Positions 15,480 through 25,072 of a stretch of DNA of 56,798 nt are shown here, piece by piece. The stretch comes from Paracoccus sp. C2R09. GTDB lineage: Bacteria; Pseudomonadota; Alphaproteobacteria; Rhodobacterales; Rhodobacteraceae. The translations under genes were made by a program, and so were the position numbers. The stretch lies in the NCBI RefSeq assembly GCF_018860625.1, contig NZ_JAHKQB010000039.1:1-56798 (forward strand). Direction: 5' to 3'. The notes under the pieces were generated by a model. That model had not been told where the DNA came from and made no database searches. It saw nothing but the letters and a program-made list of their open reading frames with translations. Every line of letters starts with the position of its first letter. Positions within the stretch are counted from its first letter, which is position 1.

Positions 15480-17450
15480 TCAAGCTTGTGCATCCGCGCG
15501 AGGCAGGGTGAAGAAGAATTCCGTGCCGGACGGCTCCTCGCCATCTTCTGCAGACCTTGTGGCGAAGTCGATCTCTCCTCCCTGGCGAATGACCAGCTCC
15601 TGGGTGATCGCCAGGCCCAATCCCGTTCCCGAAGCCTGAACCTTGCGCGAATGGATGGGCTTGGTAAAGCGTTCAAACAGTTGTCCGCGACCGGTCGCGG
15701 GAATACCCGGCCCATCGTCGCGCACGAAGAAGCGGACCTTGTCGCCCTGGCATTCCGCCCCGATGACGACCTGCCCCCCCTTGGGAGAGTATTTGAACGC
15801 GTTCGAGATCAGGTTCGACAGGATCTGCTGCAGACGCGTCGTGTCGGCCAGGACATGGGCCTCGATCTCGGGCTGCGAGACGACCAGCCGGACCTCTCGG
15901 GCGGAACCATAGCTGGAATTCGTCGTCACCGCCTCGTTCAGGGCATGGCGGACATCGACCGGCTTGACGGTGATGTTCAGCTGCTTCTGGTCGATCGCCT
16001 GCAGCGTCAGGATATCGTTCACCAGCACCAGCAACCGGTCGGCGTTCCGCGATGCCATGGTGATCAGCTTGGCGGCCCCTTCGGGCATGGCCTCGGCAAA
16101 CCGGGCCTGAAGGATGTCCAGCGCGCCCGACAACGAGGTCAGCGGCGTGCGCAGCTCGTGGTTGACCGAGGTGATGAAGGCGGCCCTTGCCGCGACCAGC
16201 CGCTCCTGCGAGCCGACATCCTCGAGCACGCAATAGGCGATATCCTCGCCGTGAAGGTGCAGGCGCATGACCCGGCACTGGATCGGTATCTCGGCCTCGG
16301 GGTCGTCCCCGTCCTGCAGGCTGAGGCGATGCACCTCTTCGTCCGCGGTCATGCGCGACAGCGCGGGGATCAGCCCCCTGATGCGCTGCACCGCCTGCGC
16401 ATCGTTCGATACGTCAAGCAATGCGCGCGCCCGCAGGTTCGCCCGTCTCAGGCTGCCCGTCTCGTCGAAGACGATGATCCCGTCCCCCACGCTGTCGAAG
16501 ATGGTGTCGAATTCGGTCTTGGCGGCATTGATGCGCCGCCGGTCGAATTCGGACCGCCACAGGCTCTCGGTCAGAAGAACGGACCGCTTTCGTGCCTGAA
16601 TGGCCGCCCCGAGCGCGGTGATGAACAGGCCCGTGGCCACGAGGACGATGACGATGGTCCGCTGCCAAAAGCCCTGCATCGCCATCGCGCGGCTCATCGA
16701 CACGGTCGCCTCCAGCCCGATCGATGGGATCCGCCGCGTGGCCGAGAAGATCGCCACCTCGGGGGGCACGTCCGAGACGAAGGCCGGTTCGCCATTCGCG
16801 GTGATGATCTCGACATGCAGGCCGTCCTGCATCTCTTCGAGATTGAGGAGATCCTCGAAATACGCCTCGCCCAGAGAGGACGCGGCGACCCCGCGCAATT
16901 CGCCATCCTCATCGCGAAGCGGCCATGCCATCGGCGTAAGGCGCCGGCCCGACCCACGCGCAAGGATCGGAACATCCACCGCGAAACGGCCGGTATCCAG
17001 CAGCTTGGCCTTCTTGAAATACTCTCGGTCGGACAGGTTCTGACCGACCAGCCCCTGCGCCGTCGCCCATATGACGCGCCCCTGCGGGTTCAAGAGAACG
17101 AAGGAGTCGATCTGCTGGATCTTCGCGATCTCGCCCCGGATCCAGTTGCTGTAATCGTCATCGACCCACCGGGTCCCCTCGAAGGCATTGTCGGGAAGCA
17201 GCCCGAGAACCTTCTCCATTTCAAGGTTGGCGATGGCCAGCGAGGAATCCACCGCTTGGCTGTAAAGCTCGGCGAAATGCCCCAGCTGCAATTCCGCGCG
17301 GGTGGCATATCTGCGATAATCCGAGGCGATCAGCGCAGCCATGCCCAGAAAGAATATCGCCACCAGGGTGGCAATGAATGCATAGAACCGAAAGCCTGAT
17401 CTTGCGGGCAGCCGGTCTGGCATGCCCTTGGAAAGTTCGAGTGTGCTCAT
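15480..17450 (-). CDS. Membrane sensor histidine kinase with Cache-type sensor
   Basis: A 656-residue kinase. Membrane helices at ~22-44 and ~267-292 flank a ~220-residue periplasmic region resembling a double Cache sensor (for example GQNLSDREYFKKAK and the RRLTPMAWPLRDEDGEL region). A PAS-like domain spans ~305-415 (FDSVGDGIIVFDETG). The HisKA site is VNHELRTPL with His431; the ATPase domain has the N box (NLISNAFKYSP), DDGPGIP and GTGLGLAI. No receiver domain is attached; two receivers and an HPt come from separate genes of the operon. Cache domains usually bind small molecules outside the cell, so the ligand may be a nutrient or the polymer product. Confidence 0.9.
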   Translation of the reverse strand: MSTLELSKGMPDRLPARSGFRFYAFIATLVAIFFLGMAALIASDYRRYATRAELQLGHFAELYSQAVDSSLAIANLEMEKVLGLLPDNAFEGTRWVDDDYSNWIRGEIAKIQQIDSFVLLNPQGRVIWATAQGLVGQNLSDREYFKKAKLLDTGRFAVDVPILARGSGRRLTPMAWPLRDEDGELRGVAASSLGEAYFEDLLNLEEMQDGLHVEIITANGEPAFVSDVPPEVAIFSATRRIPSIGLEATVSMSRAMAMQGFWQRTIVIVLVATGLFITALGAAIQARKRSVLLTESLWRSEFDRRRINAAKTEFDTIFDSVGDGIIVFDETGSLRRANLRARALLDVSNDAQAVQRIRGLIPALSRMTADEEVHRLSLQDGDDPEAEIPIQCRVMRLHLHGEDIAYCVLEDVGSQERLVAARAAFITSVNHELRTPLTSLSGALDILQARFAEAMPEGAAKLITMASRNADRLLVLVNDILTLQAIDQKQLNITVKPVDVRHALNEAVTTNSSYGSAREVRLVVSQPEIEAHVLADTTRLQQILSNLISNAFKYSPKGGQVVIGAECQGDKVRFFVRDDGPGIPATGRGQLFERFTKPIHSRKVQASGTGLGLAITQELVIRQGGEIDFATRSAEDGEEPSGTEFFFTLPRADAQA

Positions 17451-17487
17451 GTTTCCCGGCTCAAATTTCTTTCGAGTTCAGACAATG

Positions 17488-18441
17488 TCAGGGCTGCGGG
17501 CCCCCGGCCGCGGCGGGATCGATCCAGGCGATGGATCCGCGCGGACCGCCATCCGAAGCGGTGTCCGCCTTCTTGATCGCATTCACCAGGGACGCGCTGG
17601 CAGAGCTGCCCCCGGGGGGCGCGATGACCGCCGAAACCGTGACCGGCTGCCGGCTGAGAAGCCCGCCCCGCTTCAGCCTTGCGGCGATCACCCGGTCGAT
17701 GAAGCTCTGCGCCCTTTCCTGCAGGATGTCGTTCGATGCATTGGGCAGGGCCAGGCAGAAGATATCCTCTTCCCAATGCGACAGGACCTCGGATGCGGGC
17801 ACTTGGACATCGCCCAGGACATCGGCCACCTGGCGCCTGACGGCCTGCCGGCGGACCAGGTCTTCTTCCTGTCCATCCTGGGGGTCGTCGATCCTGAAGA
17901 CGATGATCCCCAGCCTTTCCTGCTCGGCAACCTGCATGGCCTGGATATTCGCGCGAAACCCGTCCTGGGACCCGAATATCTCGGGGATGACGGATTGGTT
18001 GATCCTTGCGCGCTGCCGCGACGACCGACCGTTCTCGAGGACCCGGCGCCGGTCGAGCTCGGATTTCAGCCGCAGGCAGTTGCGGATGCGGGCATGCAGT
18101 TCCTCGCGCTGGAAGGGCTTGGTTAGATAATCGTTCGCCCCCGCCATGAAGGCCTTGGAAAGATACGAGACCTGCTTCTGGCTGGTAAGCATGATGATGG
18201 GAACATCCGCCCATTCGGGAACGCTTCGGACCTTGGCGCACAGCTCTATGCCGTTCATCTCGGGCATGAAGATATCCATCAGGATGATATCCGCCGTGAC
18301 GTCGCCGGTCCTGATCCTCTCCAGCGCCTCGGCGGGATTGGTGAACCCGACGATGTTGTCGAACCCGATATCGTTCAGCGAGGCCCGGATGACTTCCTGG
18401 GCCAGATCCGAATCGTCGACCGCCATGATTCTAGGCTGCAT
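17488..18441 (-). CDS. Response regulator with degenerate GGDEF output domain
   Basis: A 317-residue protein starting MQPRIMAVDDSD (GAGAG upstream). Receiver at 1-120 with Asp56 in ILMDIFMP, the TSQ switch region and Lys in TKPF. Residues ~170-305 align with GGDEF domains, but the active-site loop reads SHWEEDIFCLALP where RYGGDEFALLLP is usual, so the two glycines and the Glu pattern are lost; the I-site Arg is also absent. It should not make cyclic di-GMP and probably acts by protein contact, possibly on the synthase encoded just upstream. Eleven bases separate it from the preceding gene. Confidence 0.8.
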   Translation of the reverse strand: MQPRIMAVDDSDLAQEVIRASLNDIGFDNIVGFTNPAEALERIRTGDVTADIILMDIFMPEMNGIELCAKVRSVPEWADVPIIMLTSQKQVSYLSKAFMAGANDYLTKPFQREELHARIRNCLRLKSELDRRRVLENGRSSRQRARINQSVIPEIFGSQDGFRANIQAMQVAEQERLGIIVFRIDDPQDGQEEDLVRRQAVRRQVADVLGDVQVPASEVLSHWEEDIFCLALPNASNDILQERAQSFIDRVIAARLKRGGLLSRQPVTVSAVIAPPGGSSASASLVNAIKKADTASDGGPRGSIAWIDPAAAGGPQP

Positions 18442-18452
18442 TGATATCTCTC

Positions 18453-19862
18453 TCACGATGTAGCCTTCTCGAAAACGAGCCATCCGTCATTTCTGAAGAC
18501 CTCGTCGTATCCATCAAGGCGGTCTCTTTGCAGTTCGGGGAATCGCAGCAGGATGCGATCCCGGGGCACCGTCCCCGGCGCCACGGCAGGGACCAGAATA
18601 TAGGGCACCTGCGGAATCGCCCCTTCCAGGGGCCAATCATACAACGGCTCGCCCGCGACGATAAGCTGTTCGACACCGCCCAGCATGGTTACGATCGAGG
18701 GATTTCGTTCCACATCTACCATTATTCCGGATTTGCCGCTTGCAAAGGCGGCGACTTCCAGGGTGGCCTGCCGCTCGGCCAGCGCACGGCCCTGCATGGC
18801 CTGCACCCAGCTTGCGGTCTCGACCCGCTGCAGCTTGCCGATGGCGGGCACGCACAGCAGCAGGCTTGCGCCCAGCATGGACAGGACCATCACGGTCCGC
18901 GCCGGATGGGGGGGCCAGAAACGCAGCGCGACGACGGTCACGGCCAGCAGCGGCGCGGCCGCGACGGCCGGATCGCTTTCGACATGGAAGCCGAAATTCA
19001 GGACATAGGCCGCGATGACCGACCCCACGGCCGCCAGCAGCGGAAACAGCAGCCAGCCCGACCGGATGTTCTGAAGGCAGGCGATCAGCGTCGCCGGGAT
19101 CAGGCTTCCGATCACCCAAACATGTTCCCGTGCCGTCTGCTCGACCATGTCCTCGACCAGCAGCGGGACAAGGTTGCTGTCGAAGATCGCGGCAACGGCC
19201 AGCAGCGATCCGATGCTGGCCAGCACCGGATAGAACATCGCGAAGAGGTAACCGAACGAAGAGGTGGCGACCATGCTGGGGCGTGCCGCGACGATCATGA
19301 AGGGCAGCGCGCCCAGGCAGATCATCAGGCCATAGCTGCTGGACAACGACGTCGCCATCAGGCCGACGGCCACCTTCATCATGTCGGGCGCGTTCCCCGT
19401 CAGGCGCAGGTTGACCAGGCCCCGGGCAAACACCCATGTGCCCAGCATCGTCAGCATGGTCTCGGGGCCGTCCGCGACCGCGCGCAGGAAGAACGGATTG
19501 GCGCCCAGCAGCACCAGGATGGCAAGGCTGGATGCCCGCCCGAAGGACCCGTTCGAACGCAGGCTGTCATACCACAGCACCAGCTGCGCCGCCGCGATTG
19601 CCGCCGCAAGAAGAAAGGTCGTGGGGACCGAGCTGATGCCCGTCGCCAGATATGCCAGCAATCCCAGGACGAACGGGATCGGCGGATAGAAGGCATCCGA
19701 CACCTGATAGCTGCTGGGGCCGTCGACCTGGATGATGATGCGCGCCCACAGGTTCGTGTTCGCGTCGGACACGAAGCCGTTCAGCTCGGCCCAGCCCGAT
19801 GACAGCAGCAGCACAAGAAAGAGCCCGCCCCACAGCACCCAGGATCTTGCAAGGCGGCTCAT
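18453..19862 (-). CDS. Polytopic membrane protein, possibly GT-C glycosyltransferase-like
   Basis: A 469-residue protein from the ATG at 19862, which overlaps the GT2 stop (ATGA). About ten hydrophobic segments fill residues 10-370 (ARSWVLWGGLFLVLLL, SLAILVLLGANPFFL, and others); a soluble domain of ~100 residues follows. The first periplasmic loop contains ELNGFVSDANTNLWAR, with acidic residues in the place where GT-C enzymes keep theirs, but I cannot identify a family. The longer reading frame upstream inside the GT2 gene is not real. It probably modifies or helps export the glycan. Confidence 0.65.
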   Translation of the reverse strand: MSRLARSWVLWGGLFLVLLLSSGWAELNGFVSDANTNLWARIIIQVDGPSSYQVSDAFYPPIPFVLGLLAYLATGISSVPTTFLLAAAIAAAQLVLWYDSLRSNGSFGRASSLAILVLLGANPFFLRAVADGPETMLTMLGTWVFARGLVNLRLTGNAPDMMKVAVGLMATSLSSSYGLMICLGALPFMIVAARPSMVATSSFGYLFAMFYPVLASIGSLLAVAAIFDSNLVPLLVEDMVEQTAREHVWVIGSLIPATLIACLQNIRSGWLLFPLLAAVGSVIAAYVLNFGFHVESDPAVAAAPLLAVTVVALRFWPPHPARTVMVLSMLGASLLLCVPAIGKLQRVETASWVQAMQGRALAERQATLEVAAFASGKSGIMVDVERNPSIVTMLGGVEQLIVAGEPLYDWPLEGAIPQVPYILVPAVAPGTVPRDRILLRFPELQRDRLDGYDEVFRNDGWLVFEKATS

Positions 19863-21763
19863 GCTGCATCCTCCGCGGATGGCCGGGCAGCACTGCCCGA
19901 ACTGGCCGCCGCCACCTCGCTTGCCGTATGCTTGGAAAGGCCGTGGGTGGTCTTTTCCCAGTAGAACGGGTTCGAGACGAGCTGCTGCAGCGCCTTGTAT
20001 GCCGCCACCGTCATCAGGATCCAGTACCCCACCACCGTCACGCCCCAGGGCGCAAGATCCGTCCAGCGGCGCCGGAACGGCGCGACCATCGTCAGATAGA
20101 TCAGCAGGCCGTTGCCGGCCAGCAGGTTGACCAGGCTGAGATAGAGCACGGGAAGCGGGAAATAGGGTTCGATCGCCTCGGCCCCGAAGATCATCCAGAT
20201 CAGGAAGGTCGCCCAGAAGATGGGGTTCAGCAGCCCCGACAGGATGGTCCCCCCGATGAAGAACACGAAGCCGAAGACGCCCGCCGCACCGACCGAGCGC
20301 CACAGATGGACCGGCCTTCTGCTATGGACCAGGAAGGTCTGCATATACCCCTTGATCCAGCGTGATCTCTGCCGGATCCAGTTCGGGATGGAGACGTTCG
20401 CCTCTTCGAAGGTCGTGGAATCGATCACCCCGACCCGATAGCCCTTCTGCGTCAGCCGGATCCCCAGATCCGCGTCCTCGGTGACGTTGAACGGGTCCCA
20501 CGCGTTCATCTCTCGCAGGACATCCATGCGGAAATGGTTCGACGTCCCGCCAAGGGGAATGGGAACCTTCAGCTTCTCCAGCCCCGGAAGCATCAGGTCG
20601 AACCACAGCGAATAATCCAGCGTGAACATGCGCGTCAGCCAGTTTTCCCTGGCGTTGTAGTAGTTCAGGCGGCACTGGATGCAGGCGGTATCGTCCGAGG
20701 ACTGGTTGAAGGCGGCCACCACCTTCTTCAGCTGATCCGGCTCGGGCTTGTCCTCGGCATCGAAGATGACCAGGAATTCGCCCTGGGCATAACGCAGGGC
20801 GAAATTGCAGGCCTTGGGCTTGGTCTGCGGATGCGAGGCGGGAACGCGGATGATCTCGAAGACGCCTTCGAGATCGAGCTTTCTCGCCGCCTCGATGGTC
20901 TCGTGATCGCCCTCTTCCAGGACGATCTTGATATCCAGTTTCGCCAGCGGATAGTCCAGGTTGCGCAAGGCCTGCGCCAGGATGGGCAGGACTTCGGGTT
21001 CGCGGAACATCGGGACCAGCACGGTATAGACCGGAAGATCCTCGTCCCGCAGAAGCTTGGCCTCGGCGGCGATGGCCTTGGACGACGTCTCTTGCGCGGC
21101 GCCGCCGACCCATACCAGGACCGCCTTGAACAGGAAGTTCCCGGTATAGAACACCGTCAGGATGATGTTCACCGCCAGGATCGTCCCCACCGGCGAAAAG
21201 GCCATTCCCAGCAGGAATGCCGATATCAGCAGGTAGATGATCAGGATCTGCGGAGGCGTGACGACCTTCTGGGCCGACATGTCGGGATCAAGCTCGGCCA
21301 GGGCGAACACGGCCTCGTGGGAATGCTGTTCGCGAAACGCCCGCTGCAGGGCCCACGAGATATCGAAATGCGATGCGACCACGATCTCGGCGTTCTCGCC
21401 ATAGCTGTCCTGGATATGCAGCAGGTTCTGCGGCCCCGGACGCGCCGTGGCGATCGTGAAGATGCCGTCCTGCTTGCGGATGGGCATGGTCATCGCGGCG
21501 TTCATGCGCGCCGGATCGAACTGCCTGACCAGATCCTCGTCGGGGATGTCGTCGAACAGGTTGACCAGCGGCACGTCGTAATACTGGGCGATGCTCCGGT
21601 AGAGCTCCTCGGTGCCGACCCAACGCCGGGACAGCAGGACCTTGACCAGGGACACGTCCCAGTCCTCGGCCAGATCCTCGGCCTGATCCAGCTGCTCTGC
21701 CGTCAGGACACCGTTGTCCAGCAGCAGAGCACCGATCGCCTCGCTTTCAACATCGCGGGCCAT
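19859..21763 (-). CDS. Processive GT2 polysaccharide synthase with N-terminal MshEN-like domain
   Basis: A 634-residue protein. Residues 1-150 resemble the MshEN (GspE/PilZ-independent cyclic di-GMP) domain: IGALLLDNGVLTAEQL and RWVGTEELYRSIAQ; key Arg and Gln residues of the consensus are missing, so binding is uncertain. Two membrane helices lie at ~172-218. The GT2 domain has the nucleotide/metal motif DAED (335-338), catalytic TED (428-430) and QRSRW (465-469), as in cellulose and hyaluronan synthases; three to four helices follow. The layout matches NfrB-type synthases rather than BcsA, which has a C-terminal PilZ domain. It sits between a BcsB-like gene and the polytopic protein. The sugar cannot be predicted. 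Confidence 0.85.
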   Translation of the reverse strand: MARDVESEAIGALLLDNGVLTAEQLDQAEDLAEDWDVSLVKVLLSRRWVGTEELYRSIAQYYDVPLVNLFDDIPDEDLVRQFDPARMNAAMTMPIRKQDGIFTIATARPGPQNLLHIQDSYGENAEIVVASHFDISWALQRAFREQHSHEAVFALAELDPDMSAQKVVTPPQILIIYLLISAFLLGMAFSPVGTILAVNIILTVFYTGNFLFKAVLVWVGGAAQETSSKAIAAEAKLLRDEDLPVYTVLVPMFREPEVLPILAQALRNLDYPLAKLDIKIVLEEGDHETIEAARKLDLEGVFEIIRVPASHPQTKPKACNFALRYAQGEFLVIFDAEDKPEPDQLKKVVAAFNQSSDDTACIQCRLNYYNARENWLTRMFTLDYSLWFDLMLPGLEKLKVPIPLGGTSNHFRMDVLREMNAWDPFNVTEDADLGIRLTQKGYRVGVIDSTTFEEANVSIPNWIRQRSRWIKGYMQTFLVHSRRPVHLWRSVGAAGVFGFVFFIGGTILSGLLNPIFWATFLIWMIFGAEAIEPYFPLPVLYLSLVNLLAGNGLLIYLTMVAPFRRRWTDLAPWGVTVVGYWILMTVAAYKALQQLVSNPFYWEKTTHGLSKHTASEVAAASSGSAARPSAEDAA

Positions 21764-21769
21764 GATGGA

Positions 21770-23722
21770 TCAGGACCCGGACGATGATTTTCGGCGGCTG
21801 TAGATCCGTTGGAAGAAGCCGAGCACGGCGATGGTCAGCAGCACCCAGAGACCGCCCACGACCCAGGGGCGATACTTGGCGAACAGCTGCGCCAGGCTCT
21901 GCTGTTCGGGATAGGTGACCTGGATCAGCGGCGCCCTGTCCATCGAGGTCACGAGCTGGACGCCCTGTTCCCCCACCAGCGCAAGATCGCCCCGGTCCAG
22001 GACCAGCGGCCTTTGCGGCGACAGGACCGGCTGCGGCCCGTCACCCGGACGCAGCCAGACACCCCGTTCCCCGTTGCGCGACACGATCTGCACGATCCCC
22101 AGCCGCTCCAGATCCTCGCCCGAATAGATCACCTCATCGTCGGAATCGCGGATCTGCACCTGTCCTTCATCGAAGGTAACGGCGGCCTTTTCGTCCCCGG
22201 GATCGTTCTTCGAAACGACCAGGAAGGGCATGCCCGGTTCGATCGCATCGACGGTGCCGCGCGGGACGACCGGGGCCTTGCCCGGAATGAGCGACCCCGC
22301 GACACCCGCGATCCAGGGCATCGCCGACTGGATATCCAGCCGCGAATCCGGGTCGAGCACCAGCTGCACGCCCGCGCCGAAATCCTGCTGGATGTGGAAG
22401 AAATCATCCGAGCCGTCGGCCCGGTCGGACAGTCGCAGCACGCTGCCGGGCAGAACCTGCGCAGGATAGCCCTGCGGCCGGAAGCGGCATTCCCCGCCGA
22501 CCGGCTGGCGCTGGATGACGATGCGCAGCAGGTTGTCGCGCCCGATCAGGCCGTCGGCCACATCGAACAGAAGACGCTCGGGCAGCCCGCTGGACAGGGG
22601 CCGGTTCCCCAGCAGCGTGTTGTTGAGATAGACCGAAGCCGTCGCCCCCCGTCCCTCGGGGTCGAGCGCGGCCGCGACCTGCAGATCAACCGCCGCGACG
22701 GTCTTGTTCGAAGGCAGATCGTTGATCGAGAAGGGCACCAGCACCTCGGAGGTTCCCACCACCTCGCGCGGCGCAAGATCGGCATCCAGCACCGCCAGCG
22801 GCAAAGCCTCCAGGTCGGGCTGCGCAAGCTCGACCCGGTCCGTCACCACGTCCTGCGTGTCAGCCAGCGAATTCCATTCCGAGGCCAGCTGCCACAGCCC
22901 GATCTGCGGGTCGGACCCGCGCAGCGTCAGCTCGGGCAGACCCGCGGCGTTCGAGACCGACATCTCGACCGCGGCACCTGAACTGGTCGGTTCGATATTG
23001 ACCACGCCCTCGGCCCATCGGCCGTCCGGCCCTGCGTCGTCCTGCCCCCCGTCATCGGGTCCGAAATGCAGCTGACCGGACTGCGCGCCGAACAGCACGG
23101 CCGCCCTTGTCGCGGCTGCCAGACCCGCCAGGCTGTCCGTTTCGGACAGAAGGACACGCATCTCCGAGGGGCGCAGCATGGAAAACAGCATCGGCGAATC
23201 CACCGCGTCCGCCGTCAGCTCAAGCTCCAGCGTCGATTGCGGCGAGATGCTGACGAAATCCCCCGAGGCCCGATCGTCGATGCACACGTGATCGCTGATC
23301 GCCCCCGAATAGGTGATCGTGACCACCAGGAAGCCGTTCGTCACGTCTTCGGGTTCGAAGGCGATGGGCAGGACGAACGCGTCGCCCGCATCCTGCAGGC
23401 TTCGGCTGGCCACGATGCGTTCACCCAGCCGCACCTGAAGATAGCGGTCGGCCGGCAGCGTTTCCCCCTGGCGCAGCTGCAGACGCAGCACGCCGTCGCG
23501 GATCACCTGCGGCTGGGCCAGGGGGACATAGAGCGTCGCCTGGCCGTTCATCTGCCGGAAGGAAACGCCGTCCGTGTATCCCAGATCCGCAAGCGTCAGC
23601 ACGCGCGAGATGGCAGCCGGGGACGCGGAAGCCTGGGCAGGGGTCGGCGCGCCTTGCTGGGCATGCGCATGACCGGCCATCGCGGCAAGAAGGGCCAATG
23701 AATACCGGAAAAGAGAGCTCAT
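21770..23722 (-). CDS. BcsB-like periplasmic, membrane-anchored synthase subunit
   Basis: A 650-residue protein with a signal peptide (LFRYSLALLAAMAGHAHA), a large periplasmic body rich in beta strands and a single C-terminal membrane helix (VVGGLWVLLTIAVLGFF) followed by RRK. Stretches such as VPFSINDLPSNKTV and SVYLNNTLLGNRPL recall BcsB, the partner that guides cellulose out of the BcsA channel. The stop lies six bases before the GT2 start, and its own ATG overlaps the HPt stop. The order BcsB-like then synthase is reversed relative to the classical bcsAB operon. Confidence 0.75.
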   Translation of the reverse strand: MSSLFRYSLALLAAMAGHAHAQQGAPTPAQASASPAAISRVLTLADLGYTDGVSFRQMNGQATLYVPLAQPQVIRDGVLRLQLRQGETLPADRYLQVRLGERIVASRSLQDAGDAFVLPIAFEPEDVTNGFLVVTITYSGAISDHVCIDDRASGDFVSISPQSTLELELTADAVDSPMLFSMLRPSEMRVLLSETDSLAGLAAATRAAVLFGAQSGQLHFGPDDGGQDDAGPDGRWAEGVVNIEPTSSGAAVEMSVSNAAGLPELTLRGSDPQIGLWQLASEWNSLADTQDVVTDRVELAQPDLEALPLAVLDADLAPREVVGTSEVLVPFSINDLPSNKTVAAVDLQVAAALDPEGRGATASVYLNNTLLGNRPLSSGLPERLLFDVADGLIGRDNLLRIVIQRQPVGGECRFRPQGYPAQVLPGSVLRLSDRADGSDDFFHIQQDFGAGVQLVLDPDSRLDIQSAMPWIAGVAGSLIPGKAPVVPRGTVDAIEPGMPFLVVSKNDPGDEKAAVTFDEGQVQIRDSDDEVIYSGEDLERLGIVQIVSRNGERGVWLRPGDGPQPVLSPQRPLVLDRGDLALVGEQGVQLVTSMDRAPLIQVTYPEQQSLAQLFAKYRPWVVGGLWVLLTIAVLGFFQRIYSRRKSSSGS

Positions 23723-24075
23723 GCGGTATACTGCCTTTCCAGGTTGGTGGCGACCAGGCGACCTGCGGCCAGGGCCTTGTCGATCTGCGCAAGATCATCA
23801 TGAGAGAGGGGCGCGTCGTGTTCGTGGCGGCTCTCGACCAGGGTCAGGGCCGGTTGGATCTCGTTCTGGACGTCGTGCAGTTCCAGCATCGCCGCATTCC
23901 CGACCAGGTCGTGCAGCAGGCGGTGGACCTTCTCCAGCTGCGTCTCGCGGGCGCTGGCATCGTCGGGCTTGCGGGTTTCCTCCGCGATGGTGTCCAGCCT
24001 TTCGTGAAGGCTTCCGACGAACCTCTTTCGCACCTCGCCCAGCCGCTCGTCATAGGAACTTTTCTTGTCGGACAT
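23719..24075 (-). CDS. Histidine phosphotransfer (HPt) protein
   Basis: A 118-residue helical protein starting MSDKKSSYDERLG with GAGGAAG upstream. The phosphorylation site is read as His55 in VHRLLHDLVGNAAML, which fits the HPt pattern H-x-L-x-G-x-A, although the usual Lys after the Leu is Val; His51 is an alternative. It has no other domain. As first gene of the operon, with a kinase and two receivers downstream, it probably carries phosphate between the two receivers. ATGA overlap couples it to the BcsB-like gene. Confidence 0.75.
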   Translation of the reverse strand: MSDKKSSYDERLGEVRKRFVGSLHERLDTIAEETRKPDDASARETQLEKVHRLLHDLVGNAAMLELHDVQNEIQPALTLVESRHEHDAPLSHDDLAQIDKALAAGRLVATNLERQYTA

Positions 24076-25072
24076 GGCTTCCTCTGCAATTTGGCTCTGC
24101 GGGACCATGCAAGACCGTCGGCGCAACAAAGCCCTATGTCACTGAACTTGCTACGCAGATCCATCTGGTTATTCCGCGACCTTGCCACAAAGCCATTTCC
24201 AAAGCCAACCTTGGATTGTGCTTTTCCTCTGAGAGTTGCGCCAATGCATCTTGTGGCAATCTCTACCTACATTCCATGATCTAGGGGCCATGAGCAGCTT
24301 CATCCTGGTGCAGCCCAGCAGCGCCCCTGCAGCCGATTGCTATCGACGCGTCGCCCGCTGAAAGGATCTGGGTGCCCGACGCTATCACGCTCGCAGGCTT
24401 TTCTCACCAAATCAGCCGCGTGGACGCGTCAATCCACTTAGCTAAAGGGACTAATGGCCATCCGTCCGGGTCTCGCCTCGGACCGCAATCCGGTTGGGGA
24501 AGCCGACGAAAGCCCAAGGTATCGAGATGGGTGCTTCAGCATTATGCGCAACATGGAGAGACGTCGTCGTGTTCCTGCCATTGGCAAAGCTACACTGATC
24601 ATGGCAACAAGTCGCGCCTAGTGACCACTGCGTCACGCGTATCTCCCAACGACTGAAGCGTCGACTGATCAGGCACTTCGTGACCCTGTCAGGATGTAGC
24701 GCGGATGGAGGCGTATGCCGCCTGGAGGCGCCATACTGTGCGGCTGGGTTCCGGCACTCTCACTCGCGACGGTCTGGAGTGCTGATCCTCCAGTAAAACC
24801 AACGGCGGGCGGCGCGATCCGGGCTTGCAAGGATCCCCGGGCTTTGCACAATTTGAAGACGTCACAGCATCGCAGCCGATCGGATCCCCATTGGTGCCGT
24901 CACCCTAGCACTTGGCGAAAACGGAAGGCGTCCCTGCACCAAGTCGTCGCCGCATGGCCCAGCACCCCGCTGAAGGCCGACCCTGAAGGATCGGTAGCGG
25001 CCGAGATGAATCGGGCCCGATGCGCAAGAAGCCAACCCGCCGGGCCCGGATCGGGCGACGGCCGATGGTCCA
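24076..25072. other. Intergenic region of about 1 kb without a recognised gene
   Basis: The right part of the polysaccharide operon promoter should lie at 24076-24290. From about 24300 to 25070 the sequence shows no frame with codon usage or motifs like its neighbours on either strand; short frames below 130 codons have no recognisable features. It may be decayed sequence. Confidence 0.4.

Noticed and set aside
19859..23722. Calling the synthase genes bcsA and bcsB (cellulose synthase)
   Set aside because: The synthase has no PilZ domain, carries an N-terminal MshEN-like domain, and bcsC, bcsZ and bcsN are missing; the polymer cannot be assumed to be cellulose.
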